DNA of 64,000 nucleotides from Roseomonas mucosa ATCC BAA-692 (GCF_000622225.1 NZ_JHWD01000003.1:124001-188000); one strand, 5' to 3'; counted from the stretch's first letter, positions 52,496 to 61,786 are shown. Notes: generated from the sequence alone by a model not told the origin. Numbers and translations: made by a program.

Positions 52496-54265
52496 ATGTC
52501 ACAGGACGTTTTCCAGACCCTGCGTGCCGAGGTCGTCGCGCAGCTCCGCGCCATCCTGCCGGACCTGCCGGAGGAGGCGCTCGCCCGCGTCCTGGTGGAG
52601 CCACCGCGCGACCCCTCCCATGGCGACATGGCGACCAATGCCGCGATGGTGGTGGCCAGGCAGGCGAAGCTGCCGCCGCCGAAGCTGGCCGCCGATCTGG
52701 CCGCCCGCCTCGCGGCCTCGCCCCTGGTGGCCGAGGCCGCGCCGGCCGGGCCGGGCTTCGTGAACCTGCGGCTGCGTGAGGCCGTGCCGCGGGCCCAGAT
52801 CCCCGTCGTGCTGCGGGCCGGGGAGGCCTATGGCGACGGCGGGCTGGGCGGCGGCCGCAAGGTGGACGTGGAATACGTCTCCGCCAACCCGACCGGGCCG
52901 ATGCATGTGGGCCATTGCCGCGGCGCCGTGGTGGGCGACGCGCTGGCCAACCTGTTGGCCAAGGCCGGCTGGGACATCACCAAGGAATACTACATCAACG
53001 ATGCCGGGGCACAGGTGCAGGCGCTCGCCTGGGCGGCCTACTGGCGCTACCTCCAGGCCCTCGGCACCACGCTGACCGAGGAGGAGTTCGCGGCGCAGGT
53101 GCCCGGCGGGCTGCAATATCGCGGAGAGTACCTGATCCCGGTCGGCGAGGCGCTGAAGGCGCAGTTCGGCGACAGCCTGGCGCCCGGCGTGGCGCCCGCC
53201 GATCCCGCGCTCTGGCTCGACGCCGTGCGCGCCTTCACCATCGACGCGATGATGGCCGAGATCCGCGACGACCTCGCGGCGCTGGGTGTGAGCTTCGACG
53301 TCTATATCAGCGAGGCGCAACTCGTCCGCGACGGCGTGGCGGACAAGGCGATCGCCGAGCTGGCGGCCAAGGGCTATGTCTACGAGGGCGTGCTGGAGCC
53401 GCCCAAGGGCAAGACCCCCGACGACTGGGAGCCGCGCCCGCAGACGCTGTTCCGCTCCACGCAGTTCGGCGACGACGTGGACCGGCCGCTGCGCAAGAGC
53501 GACGGGTCGAACACCTATTTCGCCAACGACATCGGCAACCATGCCGACAAGATCGCGCGCGGCTTCGACGAGCTGGTGCAGGTCTGGGGCGCTGACCATG
53601 GCGGCTATGTCAAGCGCATGCAGGCGGCGGTGAAGGCGCTGTCGGGCGACCGGCCGGTGCCGCTGGACGTGGTGCTGGCGCAGATCGTCAAGGTGATGAA
53701 GAACGGCGAGCCGGTGCGGATGAGCAAGCGCGCCGGCACCTATGTCACCCTGCGCGACCTGATCGACGAGGTCGGCAAGGATGCGGTCCGCTTCACCATG
53801 CTGACCCGCAAGGCCGATGCCCAGATGGAGTTCGACCTGGACAAGGTGGTCGAGCAGTCGCGCGACAACCCGGTCTTCTATGTCCAGTACGCCCATGCCC
53901 GCTGCCGCTCCGTGCTGCGCCAGGCAGGGGACCCGGCACACGCGGAACTGGCGGAAGCCTCGATGGATTCGCTCTCCGATCCTGCCGAGATGGCGCTGAT
54001 CCGGCGCATCATGGCCTGGCCCCGCACCGTGGAGGCCGCTGCTGCGGCGCGGGAACCGCACCGGATTGCGTTCTATCTGGGTGACTTGGCGGCGGACTTT
54101 CACCTATTGTGGAACCGGGGCCGCGATGACGCGACCCTGCGCTTCATCCGGGAGGAAGACCCGGCCGCCACGCGCGCGAGGCTTGCCCTCGTCGCCGCCA
54201 CGGCCCTGGTGATCCGCTCGGGCCTGCGCGTCATGGGGGTGACGCCAGTCGAGGAGATGCGGTGA
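52496..54265 (+). CDS. argS: Arginine--tRNA ligase
   Basis: 589-residue class I synthetase of normal length. VSANPTGPMHVGHCRGA includes the HIGH-type motif (HVGH), GEPVRMSKRAGTYVTL the KMSKS-type motif (MSKR), and KEYYINDAGAQVQALA is an ArgS hallmark; the N-terminal Add-1 domain (LRAEVVAQLRAILP) and DALR anticodon domain are present. ATG 52496 has AGGA upstream. Its stop overlaps the GTG start of the SPOR protein, coupling translation to cell-envelope genes. Confidence 0.97.
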   Translation: MSQDVFQTLRAEVVAQLRAILPDLPEEALARVLVEPPRDPSHGDMATNAAMVVARQAKLPPPKLAADLAARLAASPLVAEAAPAGPGFVNLRLREAVPRAQIPVVLRAGEAYGDGGLGGGRKVDVEYVSANPTGPMHVGHCRGAVVGDALANLLAKAGWDITKEYYINDAGAQVQALAWAAYWRYLQALGTTLTEEEFAAQVPGGLQYRGEYLIPVGEALKAQFGDSLAPGVAPADPALWLDAVRAFTIDAMMAEIRDDLAALGVSFDVYISEAQLVRDGVADKAIAELAAKGYVYEGVLEPPKGKTPDDWEPRPQTLFRSTQFGDDVDRPLRKSDGSNTYFANDIGNHADKIARGFDELVQVWGADHGGYVKRMQAAVKALSGDRPVPLDVVLAQIVKVMKNGEPVRMSKRAGTYVTLRDLIDEVGKDAVRFTMLTRKADAQMEFDLDKVVEQSRDNPVFYVQYAHARCRSVLRQAGDPAHAELAEASMDSLSDPAEMALIRRIMAWPRTVEAAAAAREPHRIAFYLGDLAADFHLLWNRGRDDATLRFIREEDPAATRARLALVAATALVIRSGLRVMGVTPVEEMR

Positions 54266-55092
54266 GCGAATTTCATACCGTCCCGTCCTATCGGGTTCAG
54301 CGCCAGAGCAGTGGGGGATTGCCCTGGCGCATGTTGGCCATGGCCGGCGGGCTGACCGCTGTGCTGGGGGTCGGCGCGGCGGCCGTGTGGGGCGTGTCGC
54401 GCGCCGTGTCCAACGGCGTCCCGGTCATCGAGGCCGATAGCCGGCCATTGCGCATCCGCCCGGACGATCCCGGCGGATTGCGCGTCGCCAATCAGGGCGA
54501 GCGCATCTTCGAGACGCAGAACCAGCCGCAGCGGGCGCGTTCGGCCCAGCCGGGCGTACCGGCCCAGGCGCAGGTCGCCCCGGCGCCCGAGCAGCCGGAC
54601 CTGGACGCCCTGCGGCAGGCGGCCCAGGCCTCGCGCATGGCCCAGCGCAGCCAGGCGCCCGCGGTGGCCCCGGTCGTGCCCGCGGCGCCGGCCCCGGTGG
54701 CCGAGGCGCCCGGGGCGCCGGCATCCCAGGCTCCGGTGGAGGCGGCGCCCGCCGCCCCGCCGCCGGCCCCGGTGGCACGGGCGCCCGAAGCCGCTCCGCA
54801 CCCGGAGGCACGCTCCGAGCCCGCCAGGGCGGCAACAGGCGGCAGCGCCCTGGTGCAACTCGGCGCCCTGGGCAGCGAGGAAGCCGCCCATACCGAGTGG
54901 AACCGGCTGAAGGGCCGCCTCGGCGGGCTGCTGGCAGACCGGCGGCCCATGGTGGTGCGCTTCGAGCGTCCGGGCATGCCGACCATGTGGCGGCTGCGCA
55001 CGGGGGGCTTCAGCGATGCCGCCGCCGCCCGCAGCTTCTGCGAGGCCGCCCGGGCCAAGGGCGCGCCGGCCTGCGCGGCGATCGGCGGATGA
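54262..55092 (+). CDS. SPOR-domain membrane protein
   Basis: 276-residue inner-membrane protein. A cytoplasmic N-terminus (MSEFHTVPSYRVQRQS) precedes one TM helix (MLAMAGGLTAVLGVGAAAVWGVS, about 25-47), then a periplasmic ~130-residue proline/alanine linker, and a C-terminal SPOR-like domain (LVQLGALGSEEAAHTEWNRLKGRLGGLL ... WRLRTGGFSDAAAARSFCEAARAKG). SPOR domains bind denuded peptidoglycan at the septum. GTG 54262 overlaps argS and its stop overlaps nagZ. Confidence 0.88.
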   Translation: MSEFHTVPSYRVQRQSSGGLPWRMLAMAGGLTAVLGVGAAAVWGVSRAVSNGVPVIEADSRPLRIRPDDPGGLRVANQGERIFETQNQPQRARSAQPGVPAQAQVAPAPEQPDLDALRQAAQASRMAQRSQAPAVAPVVPAAPAPVAEAPGAPASQAPVEAAPAAPPPAPVARAPEAAPHPEARSEPARAATGGSALVQLGALGSEEAAHTEWNRLKGRLGGLLADRRPMVVRFERPGMPTMWRLRTGGFSDAAAARSFCEAARAKGAPACAAIGG

Positions 55093-56075
55093 GCCGCTCC
55101 GCCACGCCCGCCGCCGTGATCCTGGGGATCGCCGGCACCACCCTGGCGCCCGAGGAGGCGGCGCTGTTCCGCCGCCACCGGCCGGCCGGGGCCATCCTTT
55201 TCGCGCGCAACGTCGCCGACCCGGCGCAGCTCCGCTCCCTGACCGCCTCGTTGCGCGAGGTGCTGGGGGCGGAGGCGCCGATCCTGGTGGACCAGGAGGG
55301 CGGCCGCGTCGCCCGCCTGCGCCCGCCGCACTGGCCTGCCTTCCCGCCGGGGGCGCGATTCGAGGGCCGCCCGGAGGTGGCGCTGGAGAATGCCGCGCTG
55401 CTGGGCGCCACCTGCATGGAGATGGGGCTGGACGTGGTCTGCGCCCCGGTGCTCGACCTGCGCCATCCCGGCGCGCATGACGTGATCGGCGACCGCGCCT
55501 TCTCCGAGAACCCGGCCGAGGTGGCGCGGATCGGCGCGGCCTGGATCGCCGGGCTGCGCGCCGCCGGCTGCATCCCGGTCATCAAGCACATCCCCGGCCA
55601 TGGCCGCGCCATGGCGGACAGCCATCTCGACCTGCCGCGCGTTTCCGCCACGCGGGCGGAGCTGGAGGCGGACCTCTTCCCCTTCCAGGCGGTCTGCCGT
55701 GCCGATTCCGGGCGCGGCGCCTGGGCGATGACGGCGCATATCCTGTACGAGACCTGGGATGCCGAACGCCCCGCCACCCTGTCGCCGCGCGTGATCGAGG
55801 GGGTGATCCGCGACGAGGTCGGCTTCGACGGGCTGCTGCTCTCCGACGACCTCGCCATGAAGGCGCTGTCCGGGAGGCCGGAGGATCTGGCGGTCCAGGC
55901 GCTGGCCGCCGGCTGCGACGTGGTGCTGCACTGCCCCGGCATCCTGGCCGAGAATGCCGCGCTGCTGGAGGCCTGCCCGCGCCTGAGCGACCGCGCCGCG
56001 GAGCGGATGGAAGAGGCCCGCGCCACCGCGCTCGCCTCCCGCCGCCCGCTCGGTGCCGTCTCGGCCTCGGTCTGA
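55089..56075 (+). CDS. nagZ: Beta-N-acetylhexosaminidase (NagZ)
   Basis: 328-residue GH3 enzyme removing GlcNAc from anhydro-muropeptides in cell-wall recycling. VDQEGGRVARLRPPHWP, GCIPVIKHIPGHGRAMADSHLDLP (the NagZ KHxPGHG...DSH motif with the catalytic His/Asp) and FDGLLLSDDLAMKAL (nucleophile Asp) are seen. No signal peptide, consistent with a cytosolic enzyme. ATG 55089 overlaps the SPOR gene stop. Confidence 0.95.
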   Translation: MSRSATPAAVILGIAGTTLAPEEAALFRRHRPAGAILFARNVADPAQLRSLTASLREVLGAEAPILVDQEGGRVARLRPPHWPAFPPGARFEGRPEVALENAALLGATCMEMGLDVVCAPVLDLRHPGAHDVIGDRAFSENPAEVARIGAAWIAGLRAAGCIPVIKHIPGHGRAMADSHLDLPRVSATRAELEADLFPFQAVCRADSGRGAWAMTAHILYETWDAERPATLSPRVIEGVIRDEVGFDGLLLSDDLAMKALSGRPEDLAVQALAAGCDVVLHCPGILAENAALLEACPRLSDRAAERMEEARATALASRRPLGAVSASV

Positions 56076-56095
56076 GTCCGGTTCCGCTCCCCGTC

Positions 56096-56791
56096 ATGCC
56101 CGAATGGCTTCCGGAACTCCTGGCGGCGGCGATCGCCGCCATCCTGGCGATCACCCTGCACGAGGCGGCGCATGGCTATGCCGCGCTCTGGCTCGGCGAC
56201 GACACGGCGCAGCGTGCGGGGCGGCTCAGCCTGAACCCGATCCGGCATGTGGACCCGGTGGGTACGGTGCTGGTGCCCGGCTTCCTGGTCATCTCCCAGC
56301 TTCTGACCATCGGCACGGTGCAGGTCATGTTCGGCTGGGCCAAGCCGGTGCCGGTGAACCAGTTCCGCCTGCGCAACCCTCGCTTCGGCATGGTGGCCGT
56401 CGCGGCGGCCGGTCCCGCGATCAACATGGCCCTGGCCTTCCTGGCCGCGCTGTCCGGCCATGTGGTGGATGCCGTGACGCTGCCGCCGGAACTCTCCGCC
56501 TGGGTCTACCGCCTGCTCTCGCTGATGATCCTGTCCAACCTGCTGCTGGGCCTGTTCAACCTGATACCGATCCCACCCATGGATGGCGGCCGCATCCTGG
56601 GGGGGCTGCTGCCGCCCCGGCTGGGCGTGCCCTTCCTGCGGCTGGACCGGCTGGGCCTTCTGCTGGTGGTGCTGGTGCTGTTCATCCTGCCGCAGCTTTC
56701 CTCGGCCTGGGACCCGATGGGCTGGCTGATGCGCTACGCCGTCGGCCCGGCCTTCAACGTCGTCATGCGCGCGGCGGGCTACGGGCTGTGA
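56096..56791 (+). CDS. Site-2-type M50 membrane metalloprotease
   Basis: 231-residue integral membrane protein of the site-2 protease/peptidase M50 family. The zinc motif ITLHEAAHGYAALWLGD (HExxH, about residues 19-35) and NLIPIPPMDGGRIL (third ligand Asp) are present, with AGPAINMALAFLAAL and about 6 helices. It lacks a PDZ domain, so it resembles the FtsX/YdiL-like compact S2P group rather than RseP. The substrate is unknown. Its stop overlaps the scpA start (GTGA). Confidence 0.88.
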   Translation: MPEWLPELLAAAIAAILAITLHEAAHGYAALWLGDDTAQRAGRLSLNPIRHVDPVGTVLVPGFLVISQLLTIGTVQVMFGWAKPVPVNQFRLRNPRFGMVAVAAAGPAINMALAFLAALSGHVVDAVTLPPELSAWVYRLLSLMILSNLLLGLFNLIPIPPMDGGRILGGLLPPRLGVPFLRLDRLGLLLVVLVLFILPQLSSAWDPMGWLMRYAVGPAFNVVMRAAGYGL

Positions 56792-57567
56792 GCGTCGTCA
56801 CGCCACAGCCCCAGGCCCTGCTGCTGCGGCTGGAGGGCTACGAAGGCCCTCTCGACCTGCTGCTGGAACTGGCGCGGGCGCAGAAGGTCGATCTGGCGAG
56901 GCTCGATATCCTGGCCCTGGTGGACCAGTACCTCGCGGTGATCGAAGGCGCCCGCCGGGTGCGGCTGGAACTGGCCGCCGACTGGCTGGTGATGGCCGCC
57001 TGGCTCGCCTGGCTGAAGTCGCGCCTGCTGCTGCCCGACCCCGAGCCGGACGAGGATGCCGAGGCCGCCACGGTCTCGCTCACCGACCGGCTCCAGGGGC
57101 TGGAGATGCTGCGCGCGGGGGCCGCCTGGCTGGATGGGCAGCCCATGCTGGGGCGTGACTTCTTCGGGCGCGGCCAGCCCGAATCCCTGGTGCAGCGGCG
57201 GGACGGGGAGCTGGAGGCCGACCTGCCCGGCCTGCTGCATGCCTGGGCCACCGCCATCCGCCGCGCCGAGTCGCGTCGGCCCTATGTCCCGAAGCCCCGC
57301 AGGCTCTGGACGGTGGGCGAGGCGCTGAGCCGCCTGGAACGGCTGATCGGCGCCGCCGGACCGGACTGGGGGGAGCTGGAGCGCTTCCTGCCGGAAGGGC
57401 TGGCGCCCGACCCTGTGGAACGCCGCGCCGCCATCGCCAGCACGCTGATCGCCGGGCTGGAACTGGCGAAGCATGGCGGGCTGGAGTTGCGGCAGGAGGC
57501 GGCCTTCGGCCCGATCCTGCTGCGCGCCGCCCGCATGAGCGAGGAGGACACCGCCGATGCTGCCTGA
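56788..57567 (+). CDS. scpA: Segregation and condensation protein A
   Basis: 259-residue kleisin subunit of the SMC-ScpAB condensin complex. The N-terminal motif LRLEGYEGPLDLLLELARAQKVDLARLDI (about residues 12-40) is diagnostic. WLVMAAWLAWLKSRLLLP follows, with a C-terminal winged-helix region. GTG 56788 overlaps the M50 protease stop; the 3' end overlaps scpB by 11 bases, so production of the complex is coupled. Confidence 0.93.
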   Translation: MSVVTPQPQALLLRLEGYEGPLDLLLELARAQKVDLARLDILALVDQYLAVIEGARRVRLELAADWLVMAAWLAWLKSRLLLPDPEPDEDAEAATVSLTDRLQGLEMLRAGAAWLDGQPMLGRDFFGRGQPESLVQRRDGELEADLPGLLHAWATAIRRAESRRPYVPKPRRLWTVGEALSRLERLIGAAGPDWGELERFLPEGLAPDPVERRAAIASTLIAGLELAKHGGLELRQEAAFGPILLRAARMSEEDTADAA

Positions 57568-58141
57568 GGCCGCGCTGCGCATCGCCGAGGCACTGATCTT
57601 CGCCGCCGACCGGCCCGTGACGGCCGTCCGGCTGGCCCAGGCCCTGGGTATCGGCGGCGACGAGCGGGATTCGCTCGACCCCGCTGCCATCCTGCAGACG
57701 CTGCGCGACCGCTATGCCGGGCGGGGCGTGGAACTGGTGGAGGCGGGCGGCGGCTGGAGCTTCCGCACCGCGCCCGACCTGGCGCCGCTTCTGACCCGGG
57801 TGGTGGAGGTGCCGAAGCGCCTGCCCCGTGCCGCCATGGAGGTGCTGGCGGCCATCGCCTGGCGCCAGCCGGTGACACGGGCCGAGATCGAGGAGCTGCG
57901 TGGCGCCTCGGTCTCCCAGACCTCACTGGAGGCGCTGCTGGAGGCCGGGCTGGTCGCCCCGCGCGGGCGCAAGGAAAGCCCCGGCCGCCCGGTGCTCTGG
58001 GGCACCACGCCGCGCTTCCTGGAGCATTTCAACCTGCGCTCCCTGGCCGAGCTGCCCCGGCAGGAGGACCTCGTCGCCCGCGACGCGCCGGTGGTGCTGA
58101 TCGAGGCGCGGGAGGAGCAGGCGGAAGCGGTGGATTCCTGA
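57557..58141 (+). CDS. scpB: Segregation and condensation protein B
   Basis: 194-residue ScpB, winged-helix partner of the kleisin Scp[26 protein letters not shown] and GRGVELVEAGGGWSFRTAPDLAPLL are in the N-terminal domain; AAMEVLAAIAWRQPVTRAEIEELRG is the second winged helix. Helps condense and segregate the chromosome. ATG 57557 lies within scpA. The next gene (tatB) begins 181 bases later, where tatA is often found. Confidence 0.93.
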   Translation: MLPEAALRIAEALIFAADRPVTAVRLAQALGIGGDERDSLDPAAILQTLRDRYAGRGVELVEAGGGWSFRTAPDLAPLLTRVVEVPKRLPRAAMEVLAAIAWRQPVTRAEIEELRGASVSQTSLEALLEAGLVAPRGRKESPGRPVLWGTTPRFLEHFNLRSLAELPRQEDLVARDAPVVLIEAREEQAEAVDS

Positions 58142-58322
58142 ACGCGGCTTCATCCGCCGGGGGCCGGAGAAAGGGGGCAGGGGGGTTTCGCTCGGCCTGC
58201 CGCCGGTCCAGATAGGAGGCGGGCGCATTGGCGTGCCCGGGCGTTCCTGCTAACGGGGACAGCGCCTTTTCCGAACCCGGCGGCCTCCGGGACACGACCT
58301 CTATAGGGCTTGAGCGAAGCAC

Positions 58323-59012
58323 ATGTTCGACCTCGCCTGGTCCGAGATCGCGGTCATCGTCGTGGTGGCGATCGTCGTGATCGGCCCGAAGGACCTTCCG
58401 GACACCATCCGCACCGTGGCCAAGGGCATCGGCAAGCTGCGCCGCATGGCGGGCGAGCTGCAGGGCCATCTGGACGAGGTGGTGCGCGAGGCGAAGCTGG
58501 AGGATGTGCGCGACCAGATCCGCGATATCCGGAACTTCGACATCAAGGGCGAGATCCAGCGCACCGTGGACAAGGACGGCTCGCTCCGCTCCGCCTTCAA
58601 CGACGATCCCTTCCGCGCTCAGCCCGTGACCCCCTCCGCCGATGCCGCGCCGGCCGTCCAGGCCGCCCCGGTGGGAGAGGCGACGCCCCAGGGCGCCGGC
58701 ACGGACGCGACCGCCGTGGCGGCGGACCCCGACCCGGCCCGGGCCGCCGATGCGCCCCCCTCCACCTCCCCGGTGCAGGAGGCCGCGTCGCCCGCCGGTC
58801 CCGCCGGGGTGATCCCGACCGAGCCGCTGAACCTGGTCCCGGCCTCCGCCCGCCCGCAGCCTGGGCCAACCGCCGGGCTACCCGGTGAGCTGCCCATTCC
58901 TGAGGCGACGACGCCGGTCCGCGACGCAGCGGCACCCGCCGCGACGCCGGCCCGGACCGCGGAAGCCCAGACCCTGCCGGCCAGCGAGCCGGCCAACATC
59001 CACAAAGCCTGA
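58323..59012 (+). CDS. tatB: Twin-arginine translocase subunit TatB
   Basis: 229-residue TatB. The N-terminal TM helix MFDLAWSEIAVIVVVAIVVIGPKDLP followed by an amphipathic helix (GIGKLRRMAGELQGHLDEVVRE) is typical; the rest is a long alanine/proline-rich tail of about 130 residues, unusual in extent. TatB binds twin-arginine signal peptides together with TatC. Several proteins in this window have Tat-like leaders. No tatA gene lies upstream. It is 12 bases before tatC. Confidence 0.93.
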   Translation: MFDLAWSEIAVIVVVAIVVIGPKDLPDTIRTVAKGIGKLRRMAGELQGHLDEVVREAKLEDVRDQIRDIRNFDIKGEIQRTVDKDGSLRSAFNDDPFRAQPVTPSADAAPAVQAAPVGEATPQGAGTDATAVAADPDPARAADAPPSTSPVQEAASPAGPAGVIPTEPLNLVPASARPQPGPTAGLPGELPIPEATTPVRDAAAPAATPARTAEAQTLPASEPANIHKA

Positions 59013-59024
59013 AAAAGACCGCCT

Positions 59025-59828
59025 GTGCCCCGCGATCCGGACGATACGATCAACGACAAGCCGATGCCGTTGATCGAGCATCTGCTCGAACTCCGCACCC
59101 GTCTGCTCTGGTCCTTCGGGGCCTTCTTCATCGCCTTCGCGATCTGCTACTACTTCTCCACGCAGATCTACGGCTTTCTGGCGCGGCCCCTGGCCGACAT
59201 CCTGCAGCAGCAGGGCGCGGGCGAGCGGCGGATGATCTTCACCGCGCTCTACGAGGCCTTCTTCACCTATCTGCGGGTGGCCTTCTTCGGGGCGGTGTTC
59301 ATCTCCTTCCCGGTCTGGGCCACGCAGCTCTGGCTGTTCATCGCGCCCGGCCTCTACCGCTCCGAGAAGCGGGCGGTGATGCCCTTCCTGATCGCCTCGC
59401 CGATCCTTTTCGTGATGGGCGCGGCGCTAGCCTACTACTTCATCTTCCCGCTCGCCTGGCGCTTCTTCATCTCCTTCGAGACGCCGAGCGGTGCCGGGGG
59501 CGGCCTGCCGGTGCAGCTCGAGGCCAAGGTGAGCGAGTACCTCTCGCTCGTCATGCACATGATCCTGGCCTTCGGTGCGGCCTTCCAGCTACCGGTGGCA
59601 CTGACGCTGATGACCCGGGTCGGCATCCTGACGGTGGACCAGCTCAAGAAGGGGCGCCGCTATGCCATCGTCGGCATGTTCATCGCCGCCGCGGTGCTGA
59701 CGCCGCCGGACGTGATCAGCCAGGTGGGCCTCGCCGTGCCGCTGCTGCTGCTCTACGAGCTGTCGATCATCGCGGCGACCTGGATGAACCGCCCGAAGAA
59801 GACCCCGGCCGACAAGACGAAGACCTGA
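59025..59828 (+). CDS. tatC: Twin-arginine translocase subunit TatC
   Basis: 267-residue membrane core of the Tat translocase. PLIEHLLELRTRLLWSFGAFFIAF is the conserved N-terminus, ALYEAFFTYLRVAFFGAVFISFP and the FPLAWRFFISFETP and YAIVGMFIAAAVLTPPDVISQ blocks follow; six TM helices. With TatB it binds folded-precursor signal peptides. The start is GTG 59025. serS follows 3 bases after its stop. Confidence 0.95.
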   Translation: MPRDPDDTINDKPMPLIEHLLELRTRLLWSFGAFFIAFAICYYFSTQIYGFLARPLADILQQQGAGERRMIFTALYEAFFTYLRVAFFGAVFISFPVWATQLWLFIAPGLYRSEKRAVMPFLIASPILFVMGAALAYYFIFPLAWRFFISFETPSGAGGGLPVQLEAKVSEYLSLVMHMILAFGAAFQLPVALTLMTRVGILTVDQLKKGRRYAIVGMFIAAAVLTPPDVISQVGLAVPLLLLYELSIIAATWMNRPKKTPADKTKT

Positions 59829-59831
59829 CCG

Positions 59832-61112
59832 ATGCACGATATCCGCGCGATCCGCGCCAACCCGGCGGCTTTCGATACCGGCATGGCCCGCCGTGGCCTG
59901 CCGCCGGCCGCGGAGCGTCTGCTGGCGCTGGACACCGAACGCCGCACCGCCACCACGGCGGTGGAGGAGGCCCGGGCCGCCCGCAACCGCAAGAGCCGCG
60001 AGGTCGGCGTGCTGAAGGCCGCCGGCCGGCACGACGAGGCGCAGGCCCTGATCGACGAGCTGGCCGCCGGCGAGCGCGTGTCCGGCGAGGCCCTGTCCCG
60101 GGCCGAGGCGGCGCTGCGCGATGCGCTGGCGGAGCTGCCCGCCCTGCTGGCCGACGACGTGCCCGAGGGCGCGGACGAGAGCAGCAACATCGTGCTGCAC
60201 CAGCACGGGGCGGCGCCCAACTTCCCCTTCCAGCCCAAGCAGCATTTCGAGCTGGGCGAGGCGATGGGGCTGATGGACTTCGCCGCCGCTGCGAAGCTGT
60301 CCGGTGCGCGCTTCACCGTGCTGCGCGGGGCGCTGGCGCGGCTGGAGCGGGCGCTTGGCAACTGGATGGTGAACCTCCATGCCGAGCATGGCTACGAGGA
60401 GGTCTCCGTCCCGCTGCTGGTGAACGACGAGGCGGTCTTCGGCACGGCGCAGCTTCCGAAATTCGCCGAGGACCTGTTCCGCACCACCGACGGCCGCTGG
60501 CTGATCCCGACCGCCGAGGTGCCGCTCACCAATCTCGCCGCCGGCGAGATCCTGCCCGATGCCGTGCTGCCGCAGCGCTACACGGCGTTGAGCTACTGCT
60601 TCCGCTCCGAGGCGGGCTCGGCCGGGCGCGACACGCGCGGCATGCTGCGGCAGCACCAGTTCATGAAGGCCGAGATGGTCTCCATCACCCGGCCCGAGGA
60701 TTCGGCCGACGAGCACGAGCGGATGACCCGCTGCGCCGAGCGCGTTCTGAGCGAGCTGGGGCTGGTCTGGCGGCGGATCGTGCTTTGCGCCGGCGACACC
60801 GGCTTCGCCTCCAGCAAGACCTATGACCTGGAGGTCTGGCTGCCGGGGCAGGGGGCGTGGCGGGAGATCTCCTCCTGCTCCAACATGCTGGACTTCCAGG
60901 CCCGGCGGATGAACGCCCGCTACCGTCCGAAGGACGAGCCCGGCGGGAAGAAGGCCCAGCCGGCCTTCGTCCACACCATGAACGGTTCCGGCGTCGCGGT
61001 AGGCCGCGCGCTGATTGCGGTGATGGAGACGCACCAGCAGGAGGACGGCTCCGTGCTGGTGCCGGAGGTGCTGCGCCCCTGGATGGGCGGGCTGGAGCGC
61101 ATCGGCCCCTGA
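59832..61112 (+). CDS. serS: Serine--tRNA ligase
   Basis: 426-residue class II synthetase. The N-terminal coiled coil ([23 protein letters not shown]) binds tRNA-Ser. Motif 2 lies in [21 protein letters not shown] and motif 3 in [19 protein letters not shown]. Normal length. It is the last gene of the argS-to-serS block, and the scpAB-tatBC-serS order is common in alphaproteobacteria. Confidence 0.97.
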   Translation: MHDIRAIRANPAAFDTGMARRGLPPAAERLLALDTERRTATTAVEEARAARNRKSREVGVLKAAGRHDEAQALIDELAAGERVSGEALSRAEAALRDALAELPALLADDVPEGADESSNIVLHQHGAAPNFPFQPKQHFELGEAMGLMDFAAAAKLSGARFTVLRGALARLERALGNWMVNLHAEHGYEEVSVPLLVNDEAVFGTAQLPKFAEDLFRTTDGRWLIPTAEVPLTNLAAGEILPDAVLPQRYTALSYCFRSEAGSAGRDTRGMLRQHQFMKAEMVSITRPEDSADEHERMTRCAERVLSELGLVWRRIVLCAGDTGFASSKTYDLEVWLPGQGAWREISSCSNMLDFQARRMNARYRPKDEPGGKKAQPAFVHTMNGSGVAVGRALIAVMETHQQEDGSVLVPEVLRPWMGGLERIGP

Positions 61113-61126
61113 CGTCCCGCCCCACA

Positions 61127-61152
61127 CACCCTGCGGCAAAGCCGCCGGGGTG
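61127..61152 (+). terminator. Possible terminator after serS
   Basis: Imperfect hairpin 14 bases downstream of the serS stop: CACCC-T-GCGGC, AAA loop, GCCGC-CG-GGGTG. Position fits a terminator; no T-run follows. Confidence 0.4.
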
Positions 61153-61205
61153 CCTTGCGTCCGGGCCCGCCTGCCCATAGGTTCCGCGCACAAACCTTTC
61201 CGGCA

Positions 61206-61279
61206 CGGGGCGTGGCGCAGCCTGGTAGCGCGCCTGTTTTGGGTACAGGAGGTCGTGGGTTCGAGTCCCGCCGCCCCGA
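61206..61279 (+). tRNA. tRNA-Pro (TGG)
   Basis: Acceptor CGGGGCG/CGCCCCG, D arm GCGCAGCCTGGTAGCGC, anticodon stem CCTGT/ACAGG with loop TTTGGGT (anticodon TGG), T arm GGGTTCGAGTCCC. Discriminator A; CCA is not encoded. Confidence 0.96.
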
Positions 61280-61328
61280 TACCGGCAAGGTTTCCTGGAA
61301 TACGCCACAGGCTTCAGAAGGTACGGCG

Positions 61329-61640
61329 ATGAGCAAGGCGCGCATCTACAGTCCCCCGAAAAGCGCGATGCAGTCCGGCCAAGCCCGCACCCAGGGCTGG
61401 GTCCTGCGGCACGTGTCCGACCAGCCGAAGCGAATCGATCCGCTGATGGGCTGGACCGGCTCCGCCGATACGGAGCAGCAGGTCGTCCTCCATTTCGATA
61501 CGCTGGAGGAGGCCGAGGATTATGCCCGGGCGAACGGCATCGACTACGATGTCGAGGCCCGGCGTCAGGTCCCGGCCATGAAGCCCAAGTCCTATGCGGA
61601 CAATTTCCGCTGGGGTCGCAAGCAGAACTGGACCCACTGA
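61329..61640 (+). CDS. NDUFS4-like complex I accessory subunit
   Basis: 103-residue ETC complex I 18 kDa subunit (NDUFS4 family). SKARIYSPPKSAMQSGQARTQGWVL (N-terminal), DPLMGWTGSADTEQQVVLHFDTLEEAEDYARANGIDY and the C-terminal SYADNFRWGRKQNWTH are all conserved in alphaproteobacterial and mitochondrial homologues. It is an accessory subunit on the hydrophilic arm of complex I. It stands alone between two tRNA genes. Confidence 0.93.
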   Translation: MSKARIYSPPKSAMQSGQARTQGWVLRHVSDQPKRIDPLMGWTGSADTEQQVVLHFDTLEEAEDYARANGIDYDVEARRQVPAMKPKSYADNFRWGRKQNWTH

Positions 61641-61709
61641 TCGCCGCTGGTCGCTTCTCGCCCCGGTGATCCTGGGCTAGAGCAGAATCCGGCCAGGCGG
61701 CATCGCGCG

Positions 61710-61786
61710 GCGCCCTTAGCTCAACTGGACAGAGCAACCGGCTTCTACCCGGTTGGTTGGGGGTTCGAGTCCCTCAGGGCGCGCCA
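61710..61786 (+). tRNA. tRNA-Arg (TCT)
   Basis: Acceptor GCGCCCT/AGGGCGC, D arm AGCTCAACTGGACAGAGC, anticodon stem ACCGG/CCGGT with loop CTTCTAC (anticodon TCT), T arm GGGTTCGAGTCCC, encoded CCA at 61784-61786. Confidence 0.96.

Noticed and set aside
58142-58322. Hidden tatA gene
   Set aside because: No frame in this gap gives a TatA-like hydrophobic helix plus amphipathic helix of about 70 residues.
61710-61786. tRNA-Arg as an integration (att) site
   Set aside because: No integrase, no direct repeat of the tRNA 3' end and no composition shift was seen downstream; the next genes (HDAC-family, ispDF) look chromosomal.
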